This document shows positions 8,040 through 16,895 of a stretch of 64,000 bases of DNA, in pieces. The translations under genes were made by a program, and so were the position numbers. Source of the stretch: Bradyrhizobium niftali (lineage in GTDB: Bacteria > Pseudomonadota > Alphaproteobacteria > Rhizobiales > Xanthobacteraceae); contig NZ_SPQT01000022.1 of assembly GCF_004571025.1 (NCBI RefSeq), positions 96,811 through 160,810 on the forward strand, written 5' to 3'. Position 1 is the stretch's first letter; each line of letters begins with the position of its first letter. Below the pieces are notes generated by a model that had not been told where the DNA came from, did no database searches, and was given only the letters and a program-made list of their open reading frames with translations.

Positions 8040-8777
8040 CTACCGGAGACGCGCGCTTTCGCCGACCCGCAGCGGCTGCGCGGAATTATCCTGCGATTGT
8101 GGAACCCGGCCGGCCTCGGCGGCGATGCGAATAGCTGCAATATTGCCGGCATAGTCGGCGCTGCTCTTGCCGCGGAACACCGCCGAACCCGCCACGAGCG
8201 TATCGGCACCCGCGGCGGCCACAGCAGCAGCGTTGTCGCGCGTGATGCCGCCATCGACCTCGAGCCGGATCGGCCGATCGCCGATCATGGTTCGAATGCG
8301 CCGGATCTTGTCGAGCTGGGATTCGAGGAAGGACTGGCCGCCGAAGCCCGGATTGACCGTCATCACCAGCACCAGATCGACGCGATCGAGCACATATTCG
8401 ATCGCGCCTTCCGATGTCGCCGGGCACAGGCTGACACCGGCCTTCTTCCCGAGCGCGCGGATCGCCTGCAACGTGCGATCGAGATGCGGTCCCGCTTCGG
8501 CATGCACGGTGATGACATCGGCCCCGGCCTTCGCGAACGCCTCGAGATAAGGGTCGACCGGCGCGATCATCAGATGCACGTCGAAGATCTTCTTCGTCAC
8601 CGGCCGGATCGCCTTGATGACATCGGCGCCGAAGCTGATGTTCGGGACGAAATGTCCGTCCATGACGTCGCAATGGATCCAGTCCGCGCCGGCCGCGTCG
8701 ATGGCTGCGATCTCCTCCCCGAGACGGGCGAAGTCCGCGGCCAGGATCGAGGGAGCGATAAGGATCTCGCTGATCAT
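8040..8777 (-). CDS. cbbE: ribulose-phosphate 3-epimerase CbbE
   Basis: 245-aa TIM-barrel enzyme interconverting ribulose 5-phosphate and xylulose 5-phosphate in the regenerative Calvin cycle. Characteristic motifs: IAPSILAADF at the N-terminus, HCDVMDGHFVPN, DVHLMI, HAEAG, MTVNPGFGGQ and EVDGGI, including the two catalytic Asp residues and the metal-binding His residues. It is the last gene of the cbb operon; its ATG overlaps the cbbX stop by 4 nt, implying translational coupling. The last 20 residues after about 222 are a variable tail. Epimerases also serve the pentose phosphate pathway, but position and order make this the CbbE copy. Confidence 0.95.
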   Translation of the reverse strand: MISEILIAPSILAADFARLGEEIAAIDAAGADWIHCDVMDGHFVPNISFGADVIKAIRPVTKKIFDVHLMIAPVDPYLEAFAKAGADVITVHAEAGPHLDRTLQAIRALGKKAGVSLCPATSEGAIEYVLDRVDLVLVMTVNPGFGGQSFLESQLDKIRRIRTMIGDRPIRLEVDGGITRDNAAAVAAAGADTLVAGSAVFRGKSSADYAGNIAAIRIAAEAGRVPQSQDNSAQPLRVGESARLR

Positions 8778-9706
8778 GGCTTTGCACTCCGCACGTCGGC
8801 CCCGCCGCTGAAGACGCGGCTTGCCAGCACGTCCACGGGATCGATGGTCTCGAGGTCGGTAATTTCGAGCATCCGGTCGAGATCGGACACCAGCCGATCG
8901 GCCTGCCGCAAGCGGATGCGGTCGACGGCATTGCGGATCGAGCGCGCGTTGGAGAAGAACGGCTGGGTCCGCCGCAGCGCGATGTATCTTTCAAAGGCCT
9001 CGCGCGCGGCCGCCGAGAAGCGATAGCCGCGCTCCTTCAGCATCAGCTCGGCAATGACGAGCAGCTCGGCTTCCGCATAGTCCGGAAACTCGATGTGGTG
9101 GGCGATGCGCGAACGGAAGCCGGGATTGGAAGCGAAGAAGCTGGTCATTCGCTCGCCATAACCGGCGAGGATCACGACGAGATCCTCGCGCTGGTTCTCC
9201 ATCACCTGAAGCAGGATCTCGATCGCCTCCTGGCCGTAGTCGCGCTCATTGTCCGGCCGGTGCAGATAATAGGCCTCGTCGATGAACAGCACGCCGCCCA
9301 TCGCCTTCTTTAAGATCTCCTTCGTCTTCGGCGCGGTGTGGCCGATATACTGGCCGACGAGGTCGTCACGCGTCACGGAGATCACCTGGCCGCGCCGCAC
9401 GAAACCGAGCCCGTGCAGGATCTTCGCCATGCGCAGCGCCACGGTGGTCTTGCCGGTGCCGGGATTGCCCGTGAACGACATGTGCAGCGTCGGCGGCGCG
9501 GAGGCGAGGCCCGCACGCTGCCGGATGCGCTCGATCAGCAGGAGCGAGGCAATTTGGCGTACGCGGTTCTTGACCGGCCGGAGGCCAACCAGCTCCTGCT
9601 CGAGCTGCTGCAGCGTATCCGTGATCCCGGCCGCTTCGGTTTCCTTGCGGAGATCGAAATTGGTCTCGCCGCCTTCGGCGGTCGTCGCATGGGGCACGTC
9701 AAGCAT
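8774..9706 (-). CDS. cbbX: RuBisCO activase CbbX (AAA+ ATPase)
   Basis: 310-aa AAA+ protein that remodels inhibited red-type (form IC) RuBisCO by threading the C-terminus of CbbL. Walker A is GNPGTGKT, Walker B is VLFIDEAYYL, and the sensor and arginine-finger region follows at SNPGFRSRIAHH. The start at 9706 (MLDVPHATT) gives the usual family length and has GAGG 5 nt upstream; the frame continues to 10138 only as a shadow of cbbS. Expression may be lowered relative to cbbLS by the hairpin at 9720-9755. It overlaps cbbE by 4 nt. Confidence 0.95.
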   Translation of the reverse strand: MLDVPHATTAEGGETNFDLRKETEAAGITDTLQQLEQELVGLRPVKNRVRQIASLLLIERIRQRAGLASAPPTLHMSFTGNPGTGKTTVALRMAKILHGLGFVRRGQVISVTRDDLVGQYIGHTAPKTKEILKKAMGGVLFIDEAYYLHRPDNERDYGQEAIEILLQVMENQREDLVVILAGYGERMTSFFASNPGFRSRIAHHIEFPDYAEAELLVIAELMLKERGYRFSAAAREAFERYIALRRTQPFFSNARSIRNAVDRIRLRQADRLVSDLDRMLEITDLETIDPVDVLASRVFSGGADVRSAKP

Positions 9707-9719
9707 CGGCACCTCGAAG

Positions 9720-9755
9720 AAAAAAGCTTCGCCGCGGGGGGGGAAGCGGCGAAGC
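9720..9755 (-). terminator. terminator-like attenuator between cbbS and cbbX
   Basis: On the minus strand GCTTCGCCGC (9755-9746) pairs perfectly with GCGGCGAAGC (9735-9726) around a C-rich 10-nt loop. Six U residues follow (9725-9720). It lies 52 nt after the cbbS stop and 14 nt before the cbbX start. It would let only part of the transcription pass into cbbXE. Confidence 0.75.
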
Positions 9756-9807
9756 AGTGGTCCGCCAAGGATACGGAGCAGGGAGAGCTCCGCGCGGAAA
9801 CGGATGA

Positions 9808-10212
9808 CTAGGACACGTGTGCAGGCGTCTTTCGCACGGTGGTGTAGCGGATCGCGCGCCCCCCCACTTCCTGGCGCACCAGCTCGAATTCCGCTTCCTG
9901 CGGCGGCCGGTTGACGAGGAACGAGATTCGCACCGACTCCCAGCCATAGCTGGAGTCGAAGCCGCTGATACGGATGTATCGGTCGCCGTACACCCTGCGG
10001 CATTGGGCGAGCTCCATCATCACGCCGGCGGCGTCCTGAAGGTCGAACATCGGCAGGCCCCACATCTCCCAATAGGTGTTGCGGGGGTGCGGATCGTCCG
10101 TGAACTCGATATTCACCGCCCAGCCGTTTGCGAGGCAATACTGCACCTGCTTGGCGATCTGATCGTCGGTGAGGTCGGGCAGGAACGAAAAGCAGCCCTG
10201 GGTGAGTTTCAT
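9808..10212 (-). CDS. cbbS: RuBisCO small subunit CbbS (form IC)
   Basis: 134-aa small subunit of ribulose-1,5-bisphosphate carboxylase/oxygenase. It begins MKLTQGCFSFLPDLTDDQI and contains the conserved NTYWEMWGLPMFD and RISGFDSSYGWES segments. The C-terminal extension (about residues 110-134) is typical of red-type form IC/ID small subunits, whose C-terminal hairpins fill the central solvent channel. It starts 11 nt after the cbbL stop and forms the L8S8 holoenzyme with it. The longer frame to 10329 overlaps cbbL and was rejected. Confidence 0.96.
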   Translation of the reverse strand: MKLTQGCFSFLPDLTDDQIAKQVQYCLANGWAVNIEFTDDPHPRNTYWEMWGLPMFDLQDAAGVMMELAQCRRVYGDRYIRISGFDSSYGWESVRISFLVNRPPQEAEFELVRQEVGGRAIRYTTVRKTPAHVS

Positions 10213-10223
10213 GTTGCGTCTCC

Positions 10224-11684
10224 TCAAACGGTTTCGAGCGCAGTCGGCACGAAGTCCGGCGTGTCGGTGGATTGATAGTTGAAGGTGACGTCCTTCCAGA
10301 CTTCGAGCGCCGCCTTCAGCGGCGTGCAAGTCTCGGCCGCCCTGGCCAGGATCTCCGGCCCTTCATGGACGTAGTCGCGGCCCTCGTTGCGGGCGAGGAT
10401 CATCGCCTCCAGCGCCACGCGGTTGGCGATCGCGCCCGCCGCGATGCCCATGGGATGGCCGATCGTGCCGCCGCCGAATTGCAGCACGACGTCTTCGCCC
10501 AGGAGATCGAGCAGCTGGTGCATCTGGCCGGCATGGATGCCGCCGGAGGCCACCGGCATCATCTTGTTCAGGCTCGCCCAGGACTGGTCGAAGAACAAGC
10601 CATGCTCGAGCTTGGTCGGGTTGAAATCCTCGCGGCAGACATCGTAATAGCCGCGCGTGGTGTTCGGATCGCCTTCGAGCTTGCCGACCACCGTGCCGGC
10701 ATGGATGTGATCGACGCCGGCAAGCCGCATCCATTTGGCGATGACGCGGAACGACACGCCGTGGCTCTTCTGCCGCGTATAGGTCGAGTGACCGGCGCGA
10801 TGCAGATGCAGGATCATGTCGTTGCGCCGGGCCCATTTGGCCATCGACTGGATCGCGGTGTAGCCGATCACGAGGTCGATCATGACGATGCACGATCCGA
10901 GCTCCTTGGCGAATTCCGCGCGCTCGTACATGTCCTCCATCGTGCCCGCGGTGATGTTCAGGTACGTGCCTTTCACCTCGCCGGAAGCGGCCTGCGCACG
11001 GTTCACCGCCTCCATGCAATAGAGGAAGCGATCGCGCCAATGCATGAAGGGCTGCGAGTTGATGTTCTCGTCGTCCTTGGTGAAGTCGAGCCCGCCCTTC
11101 AGCGCCTCGTAGACCACGCGGCCGTAATTGCGCCCCGAAAGCCCGAGCTTCGGCTTCACGGTTGCGCCCAGCAGCGGCCGGCCGAACTTGTCGAGCCGCT
11201 CGCGCTCGACCACGATGCCGGTCGCCGGCCCCTGAAACGTCTTCACATAGGCGACGGGGAAACGCATGTCCTCGAGCCGCAGCGCCTTCAGCGGCTTGAA
11301 GCCGAACACGTTGCCGATGATCGAGGCCGAGAGGTTGGCGATCGAGCCCGGCTCGAACAGGTCGAGATCGTAGGCGATGTAGGCGAAATACGAGCCCGGC
11401 GTGCCCGGCACCGGATCGACGCGATAGCATTTCGCGCGATATTTTTCGGCGGCCGTCAGCCGGTCGGTCCACACCACCGTCCAGGTCGCGGTCGAGGACT
11501 CGCCGGCAACCGCAGCGGACGCTTCGATCGGATCGACGCCTTCCTGCGGCGTGACGCGGAACAGCGCGATGACGTCGGTGTCCTTTGGCATGTAATCGGG
11601 CTCCCAATAGCCCATGCGCTTGTATTCCATCACGCCCGAGCGATAGCGCTCCTTGCCGCGAACCGTGCCGGTATGTGCATTCAT
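10224..11684 (-). CDS. cbbL: RuBisCO large subunit CbbL (form IC)
   Basis: 486-aa catalytic subunit fixing CO2 onto ribulose 1,5-bisphosphate. Key elements: catalytic Lys177 in ATVKPKLGLS, the carbamylated Lys203 in GLDFTKDDEN with the Mg ligands Asp205 and Glu206, and loop 6 near GTVVGKLEGD. The N-terminus (MNAHTGTVRGKERYRSGVMEY) and the CbbX partner place it in the red-type form IC group of facultative chemolithoautotrophs. A GGAGAG sequence precedes the ATG. It lies between cbbA (29 nt) and cbbS (11 nt). Confidence 0.97.
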   Translation of the reverse strand: MNAHTGTVRGKERYRSGVMEYKRMGYWEPDYMPKDTDVIALFRVTPQEGVDPIEASAAVAGESSTATWTVVWTDRLTAAEKYRAKCYRVDPVPGTPGSYFAYIAYDLDLFEPGSIANLSASIIGNVFGFKPLKALRLEDMRFPVAYVKTFQGPATGIVVERERLDKFGRPLLGATVKPKLGLSGRNYGRVVYEALKGGLDFTKDDENINSQPFMHWRDRFLYCMEAVNRAQAASGEVKGTYLNITAGTMEDMYERAEFAKELGSCIVMIDLVIGYTAIQSMAKWARRNDMILHLHRAGHSTYTRQKSHGVSFRVIAKWMRLAGVDHIHAGTVVGKLEGDPNTTRGYYDVCREDFNPTKLEHGLFFDQSWASLNKMMPVASGGIHAGQMHQLLDLLGEDVVLQFGGGTIGHPMGIAAGAIANRVALEAMILARNEGRDYVHEGPEILARAAETCTPLKAALEVWKDVTFNYQSTDTPDFVPTALETV

Positions 11685-11713
11685 GACTCTCTCCTGTTCT
11701 TCTCTCTGAATGA

Positions 11714-12799
11714 CTAGGCGGCGACCGACTCTCGGGCGTCGACGCGCGGATCGAGCTCGCCGGCGCGATAGCGCCGCGCCATCTCGCTCAGGGGAACGAC
11801 CTTGATCCTGCTCGCGTGGCCCGCGGTGCCGAACTGTTCGAAGCGCTCGCGGCAGAGCTCGCGCATCGCGTCCATCGCCGGCTTGAGGAATTTGCGCGGA
11901 TCGAACTCGGAGCGTGCCTGCGCGGCCACTTTCCGGAACACCGCGGTCATCGCCAGACGGCAGTCGGTGTCGATATTGACCTTGCGCACGCCGCTCTTGA
12001 TGCCGCGCACGATCTCTTCCACCGGCACGCCCCAGGTCTGCGGCATCTCGCCGCCGAACTGGTTGAACATGTCCTGGAGCGGCTGCGGCACCGAGGACGA
12101 GCCGTGCATGACGAGATGCGTGTTCGGCAGCCGGCGGTGAATCTCCTCAACCACCCGCATCGCCAGGATATCGCCATCGGGCTTGCGGCTGAACTTGTAG
12201 GCGCCGTGCGAGGTGCCCATTGCAATGGCCAGCGCATCGACTTTCGTCGCGCGAACGAAATCGACGGCCTGGTCAGGATCGGTCAGCAGCTGGTCGTGGC
12301 TGACCTTGCCCTCGACGCCATGACCGTCCTCCTGCTCGCCGCCGCCATGTTCGAGCGAGCCGAGCACGCCGAGCTCGCCTTCGACCGAGGCGCCGACCCA
12401 ATGGGCGAGATCGACGACGCGGCGGGTGATCGCGACGTTGTAGTCGTAATCGGCCGCGGTCTTGGCGTCGGCTTTCAGCGAGCCGTCCATCATCACCGAG
12501 GTGAAACCGTGCGCGATGGCGGACGCGCAGGTCGCCTCGTCATTGCCGTGGTCCTGGTGCATGCAGAGCGGGATGTCGGGATAAGTCCGCTCCAGCGCGT
12601 CGATCATGTGGGACAGCATGAGATCGCCGGCATAGCTGCGCGCGCCGCGCGAGGCCTGGATGATCACGGGCGCATCGACCTCGGCGGCCGCCTGCATGAT
12701 CGCGATCCCCTGCTCCATGTTGTTGATGTTGAATGCCGGCACCGCGTATCCGTGGCTGGCGGCGTGATCGAGCAGTTGGCGAAGGGTGATACGGGCCAA
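11714..12799 (-). CDS. cbbA: class II fructose/sedoheptulose-bisphosphate aldolase CbbA
   Basis: 361-aa zinc-dependent aldolase joining triose phosphates into fructose 1,6-bisphosphate (and sedoheptulose 1,7-bisphosphate). Zinc-binding and active-site motifs include HQDHGNDEAT, SVMMDGSL, GELGVLGSLEHG, GTSHGAYKF, MHGSSSVP and NIDTDCR. The start is an unusual TTG at 12799 with a strong AAGGAGG 7-8 nt upstream; no ATG fits the homologous N-terminus (ARITLRQLLDHAA). It lies 12 nt after cbbT and 29 nt before cbbL. Confidence 0.95.
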   Translation of the reverse strand: MARITLRQLLDHAASHGYAVPAFNINNMEQGIAIMQAAAEVDAPVIIQASRGARSYAGDLMLSHMIDALERTYPDIPLCMHQDHGNDEATCASAIAHGFTSVMMDGSLKADAKTAADYDYNVAITRRVVDLAHWVGASVEGELGVLGSLEHGGGEQEDGHGVEGKVSHDQLLTDPDQAVDFVRATKVDALAIAMGTSHGAYKFSRKPDGDILAMRVVEEIHRRLPNTHLVMHGSSSVPQPLQDMFNQFGGEMPQTWGVPVEEIVRGIKSGVRKVNIDTDCRLAMTAVFRKVAAQARSEFDPRKFLKPAMDAMRELCRERFEQFGTAGHASRIKVVPLSEMARRYRAGELDPRVDARESVAA

Positions 12800-12811
12800 G
12801 GGTCGTCCTCC

Positions 12812-14830
12812 TTATTGGCTCTTGCGGGCGATCGCCCGGCGGGCGGCTTCCGCAATGTTTTGCGGCGTGATGCCGAATTCGCGATACAGCACCGGCGCCG
12901 GCGCCGAAGCGCCGAAGCCGCGCATGCCGACGAATTCACCGTCGGCGCCGATCCAGCGCGGCCAAACGCCCAGCACAGCGGCTTCGATGCCGACGCGTGG
13001 CGCGGTGCCGAGCACGGCGGCGCGGTAATCCTCCGGCTGCTCCTCGAAGAGCGCGAAGCAGGGCGCCGAGACCACGGCCGCTCGGATGTGCTCGGTCGCG
13101 AGCAGGCGGGCGGCTTCCAGCGCGATCGAGACTTCCGAACCGGTCGCCATCAACGTCACATCGCGGCCGCCATCCGGCGAGACCACGAGATAGGCACCGC
13201 GCGCGACACGGTTTCTGCCGCGCGCATCACTGCGGAACGTCGGCAAGGCTTGCCGCGACAGGCAGAGCACGGAGGGACGATGCTCCGCCGCAAGGGCGCA
13301 GTCCCAGGCCTCCAGCGTCTCCACCGCGTCGGCGGGGCGGAACACCAGGAGGTTCGGGATCACGCGCAACGCGGCGAGATGCTCGACCGGCTGGTGCGTC
13401 GGGCCGTCCTCTCCGAGACCGATGGAGTCGTGCGTCATCACGTGGATGACGCGCAGCCGCATCAAGGCCGCAAGGCGGATCGCCGGCCGGCTGTAGTCGG
13501 AGAACGCGAGGAACGTGCCGCCATAGGGAATGAAGCCGCCGTGCAGCGCGAGGCCGTTCATCGCGGCGGCCATGCCGTGCTCGCGAATGCCGTAGTGGAT
13601 GTAGTCGCCGGCGAACGCCCCGCTCTTGACGGGAGTTTGCGCCTTGGCATGGGTCAGGTTCGAATGCGTCAGGTCCGCAGAGCCACCGACGAGGCCCGGA
13701 ATTGTCCCGGCGATGCCGTCCAGCACCTGTTGCGAGGCCTGCCGCGTCGCGAGCTTCGGCCGCTCGCTCGCAAAGCGCTCGCGCAATTTCGCCGCGGCCA
13801 GCGCATAGGCGGCCGGCAGGGCGACGACCTTGCCTTCGACGAACAGGTCGCGCTGCTCGGGCGAAGCACTTTCATAGCGATCGAGCCAGGCGAGACGCTC
13901 GACCTGTCCCCGCTGCCCGATCATGCGCCACGCCTTGAGGATCGGGATCGGCACCACGAAGGGCTGATAATCCCAGCCGAGCGTCCGGCGCGCCGCAGCG
14001 GTCTGCTCGGTGCCGAGCGGCGCGCCATGCGCCTTCTCTGTGCCCTGCCGGTCCGGCGCGCCATAACCGATGACGGTGCGGCAGGCGATCAGCGACGGCT
14101 TTGTGGTTTCGCGCTCTTCGGCAATCGCCTGCGCAACCGCTTCGGGATCGTGCCCATCGACGCGGCGCACCGACCAGCCGGAGGCGGCGAAGCGCGCGAG
14201 CTGGTCGTCCGATGTCGCAAGCGACGTCGGCCCGTCGATGGAGATGCCGTTGTCGTCGAACAGCACGATCAGGCGGCCGAGCTGGAGATGGCCGGCGAGC
14301 GAGATCGCCTCCTGGCTGATGCCTTCCATTAAGCAGCCGTCGCCCGCGATGACATACGTGAAGTGGTCGACGAGCCCATCGCCATGCCGCGCATTGGCCA
14401 TGCGCTCGGCGAGCGCCATGCCGACGGCCGTGGCAATCCCCTGCCCCAGCGGCCCCGTCGTGGTCTCGACCCCTGGCGTATGGCCGTATTCGGGATGGCC
14501 CGGTGTCTTCGAGCCCCATTGCCGGAAGGCCTTGATGTCATCGAGGCTGACGGCGCCGCCGCTGAGATGGAGTAGTGCATAGAGCAGCATCGAGCCGTGG
14601 CCCGCGGAGAGCACGAAGCGATCGCGATCCGGCCAGTTCGGGTGCGCCGAGTCGAACTTCAGGAAGCGCGAGAACAGCACGGTCGCGACATCGGCCATGC
14701 CCATGGGCAGGCCGGGATGGCCGGACTGCGATGTCTCGATGGCATCGACCGCGAGGAAGCGGACGGCGTTGGCGAGATCGTTATGCGCGACAGCCGTGAG
14801 GTCGGCTTCGGCATGGACGGAGATGTTCAT
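12812..14830 (-). CDS. cbbT: transketolase CbbT
   Basis: 672-aa thiamine-diphosphate enzyme moving two-carbon units in regeneration of ribulose 5-phosphate. The N-terminal domain has the GHPGLPMGMA and SAGHGSML motifs, and the ThDP-binding segment GDGCLMEGISQEA followed by the FDDN. The middle domain has GIREHGMAAAMNGLALHGG and THDSIGLGEDGPTHQP. The ATG at 14830 has AAGGAGAG upstream; a GTG one codon earlier is the alternative. It is the third gene of the operon, 16 nt after cbbP. Confidence 0.96.
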   Translation of the reverse strand: MNISVHAEADLTAVAHNDLANAVRFLAVDAIETSQSGHPGLPMGMADVATVLFSRFLKFDSAHPNWPDRDRFVLSAGHGSMLLYALLHLSGGAVSLDDIKAFRQWGSKTPGHPEYGHTPGVETTTGPLGQGIATAVGMALAERMANARHGDGLVDHFTYVIAGDGCLMEGISQEAISLAGHLQLGRLIVLFDDNGISIDGPTSLATSDDQLARFAASGWSVRRVDGHDPEAVAQAIAEERETTKPSLIACRTVIGYGAPDRQGTEKAHGAPLGTEQTAAARRTLGWDYQPFVVPIPILKAWRMIGQRGQVERLAWLDRYESASPEQRDLFVEGKVVALPAAYALAAAKLRERFASERPKLATRQASQQVLDGIAGTIPGLVGGSADLTHSNLTHAKAQTPVKSGAFAGDYIHYGIREHGMAAAMNGLALHGGFIPYGGTFLAFSDYSRPAIRLAALMRLRVIHVMTHDSIGLGEDGPTHQPVEHLAALRVIPNLLVFRPADAVETLEAWDCALAAEHRPSVLCLSRQALPTFRSDARGRNRVARGAYLVVSPDGGRDVTLMATGSEVSIALEAARLLATEHIRAAVVSAPCFALFEEQPEDYRAAVLGTAPRVGIEAAVLGVWPRWIGADGEFVGMRGFGASAPAPVLYREFGITPQNIAEAARRAIARKSQ

Positions 14831-14846
14831 CACATTCTCTCCTTGT

Positions 14847-15722
14847 TCACTTCAGGTTTCGCTTGCGCTCGATGAGCTGCATGATCAGCGGCGTCAGGAT
14901 CAGCTGCATCGCGAGGTCCAGCTTGGCGCCGGGGCACACGATCGAATTCGCGCGCGACATCCAGCTGTGGGGCAGCATCGAGAGCAGATACGGGAAGTCG
15001 ATGCCGCGCGGGTTCTTGAAGCGGATCACGACCATCGATTCGTCAGGCGTCGGGATCCAGCGCGCGATGAACGGATTGGAGGTGTCCACGGTCGGCACGC
15101 GCTGGAAATTGATGTCGGTCTCGGTGAATTGCGGACAGATGTAGTGGATGTAGTCAGGCATCCGCCGCAGGATGGTGTCGGTGACGGCCTCGGTCGAATA
15201 GCCCCGCGCGCTGCGGTCGCGGTGCAGCTTCTGGATCCATTCGAGATTGATGACGGGCACGACGCCGATCTTCAGGTCGGCGTAGCGCGCAACGTTGACC
15301 TTGTCGGTGACGACGGCGCCGTGCAGGCCTTCGTAGAACAGCAGGTCCGAATTGTCCGGCAGCCGCTCCCATTCCGTGAAGGCGCCGGGAGGCGCGCCGT
15401 GCAGCGCGGATTCCTCGGCATCGTGCACATAATGTCGTGTCACCGCCGTGCCGGTCTCGCCGTAGTCGCGGAAGGCACGCTCCAGCTCCTCGAACAGGTT
15501 GGTCTCGGGGCTGAAATGGCTGAAATGCCTGTTGCCGCGCTCGGCCTCCTTCGCCATCTGCGTGCGCATCTCGGCGCGGTCATAGCGATGGAAGGCGTCG
15601 CCCTCGATGTAGACGGCGTTGACCTTCTCGCGGAAGAAGATCTGCTCGAACGTCTTCTTGACCGAGGTCGTGCCGGCGCCGGAGGAGCCGGTGATGGAGA
15701 TGATCGGATGCTTCCTGGACAT
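14847..15722 (-). CDS. cbbP: phosphoribulokinase CbbP
   Basis: 291-aa proteobacterial-type phosphoribulokinase that phosphorylates ribulose 5-phosphate to the RuBisCO substrate, a step unique to the Calvin cycle. The P-loop is GSSGAGTTS at residues 12-20. The substrate region includes YIEGDAFHRYDR, HFSPETNLFEELE and LLFYEGLHGA. Length matches the octameric class I enzyme. A purine-rich AGGAGGGGGG lies just upstream of the ATG. It sits between cbbF (12 nt) and cbbT (16 nt). Confidence 0.96.
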   Translation of the reverse strand: MSRKHPIISITGSSGAGTTSVKKTFEQIFFREKVNAVYIEGDAFHRYDRAEMRTQMAKEAERGNRHFSHFSPETNLFEELERAFRDYGETGTAVTRHYVHDAEESALHGAPPGAFTEWERLPDNSDLLFYEGLHGAVVTDKVNVARYADLKIGVVPVINLEWIQKLHRDRSARGYSTEAVTDTILRRMPDYIHYICPQFTETDINFQRVPTVDTSNPFIARWIPTPDESMVVIRFKNPRGIDFPYLLSMLPHSWMSRANSIVCPGAKLDLAMQLILTPLIMQLIERKRNLK

Positions 15723-15734
15723 GTGCCCCCCTCC

Positions 15735-16772
15735 TCACAGCCGGAAGAAGCCGCGCCGCGCGAACAGCGGCGCCGAGACGCTGGCAACCAGCAGCGGATC
15801 GCAATGCAATTCTTCGACGCGCCGCACCTCGTTGCTCGAGCCCATGATCAGCGGCACGCGCTGGTGCAGGCTTTGCGCCGACAAATCGAGGATGCGCTCG
15901 CGTCCGGTCGAGGCCGAGCCGCCGGCCTGCTCGATGATGTAAGCCATCGGATGCGCCTCGTAGGTGAGGCGCAGGCGGCCGTCGCCATAGCCGGGCCGTG
16001 CGTCCGAGGGATAGAGGAACACGCCGCCGCGGGTGAGGATGCGATAGGTCTCGGCGACCAGCGAGCCGATCCAGCGCATGTTGAAATCGTGATTGGCGAG
16101 GCCTTCGACGCCGGCAAGGCACTCGTCGATGAAGGCGCGCACCGGAGGATCCCAATGCCGGCGATTGGACGCATTGATCGCGAACTCCTCGCCCGCTTCT
16201 GAGATCTGCACGGCGCTGCGCGCGAGACGGAAGCAGCCGGATTTGCGGTCGAGCGTGAAGATGTCGACGCCGTCGCCGAGCGTCAGCACCAGCGAGGTCT
16301 GCGGACCGTAGGTGACGAAGCCCGCCGCGAGCTGCGCCGAGCCGCGCTGATGGAAGGCGAGCGCGAGATCGTCGGGCGCGGGCAGGATCGAGAAGATCGT
16401 GCCGACGGTCATGTTGATGTCGATGTTGGAGGAGCCGTCGAGCGGATCGATCGCGACGCAGATCCTGGCCGCGCGGTCGACGATCTGCGGCTCGCGCATC
16501 TCCTCCGACGCCAGCGCTGCGATCGGCAGCTTGCCGAGACAGCGGCGCAGGATCGCATCCGCCTGGACGTCGAGATCCCGCTGGACGTCGCCGTCGCTGT
16601 TGCGGCTCGTGGTCAGGCCCGAGGCGTCCGCGAGATCGCCGGTGCCGATGAGGTCGGCGATCTCGATCGCCGCCGCCGCGATGGCATCGACTGCGGTCGC
16701 CACCGCCAGCGCGTGGGGCGCGGTCTCCGAGTACCGTTGAAGGTGGTCGTCCAGCCTGAGTTGCCCGGTCAT
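15735..16772 (-). CDS. cbbF: class I fructose-1,6/sedoheptulose-1,7-bisphosphatase CbbF
   Basis: 345-aa Mg-dependent sugar bisphosphatase and first gene of the cbb operon. Metal-binding motifs are ASEEM (about residue 88) and the signature AIDPLDGSSNIDIN (about 107); the substrate pocket includes YPSDARPGYGDGRLRLTYEA. I start at the ATG at 16772 (MTGQLRLDDHLQRY), preceded by AGGGG at 10 nt. An in-frame ATG at 16805 also exists with GGAGGG very close to it, so the start is slightly uncertain. Divergent from cbbR across about 120 nt. Confidence 0.94.
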   Translation of the reverse strand: MTGQLRLDDHLQRYSETAPHALAVATAVDAIAAAAIEIADLIGTGDLADASGLTTSRNSDGDVQRDLDVQADAILRRCLGKLPIAALASEEMREPQIVDRAARICVAIDPLDGSSNIDINMTVGTIFSILPAPDDLALAFHQRGSAQLAAGFVTYGPQTSLVLTLGDGVDIFTLDRKSGCFRLARSAVQISEAGEEFAINASNRRHWDPPVRAFIDECLAGVEGLANHDFNMRWIGSLVAETYRILTRGGVFLYPSDARPGYGDGRLRLTYEAHPMAYIIEQAGGSASTGRERILDLSAQSLHQRVPLIMGSSNEVRRVEELHCDPLLVASVSAPLFARRGFFRL

Positions 16773-16867
16773 CTGCGTCCATCCCCTGGCCGGCGCCGCA
16801 TCCATTTCCCTCCACGGTGGAGGCAGGTCGCGGTCGGTCCCGGCATAAGGAGATTGACAGGGGTGGC

Positions 16868-16895
16868 TTAATAAGGAAAATTTCTATTCATAATG
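16868..16895. promoter_or_regulatory. candidate CbbR operator between cbbR and cbbF
   Basis: An AT-rich island sits in the divergent cbbR/cbbF region, with an imperfect dyad of AATAAGGAAA (from 16870) and ATTTCTATT (to 16888). LysR regulators bind such dyads and CbbR normally activates cbb from this position. The exact boxes are not resolved. Confidence 0.4.

Noticed and set aside
11816..14332. 838-codon plus-strand frame
   Set aside because: Antisense shadow of cbbA and cbbT, both fully recognisable on the minus strand.
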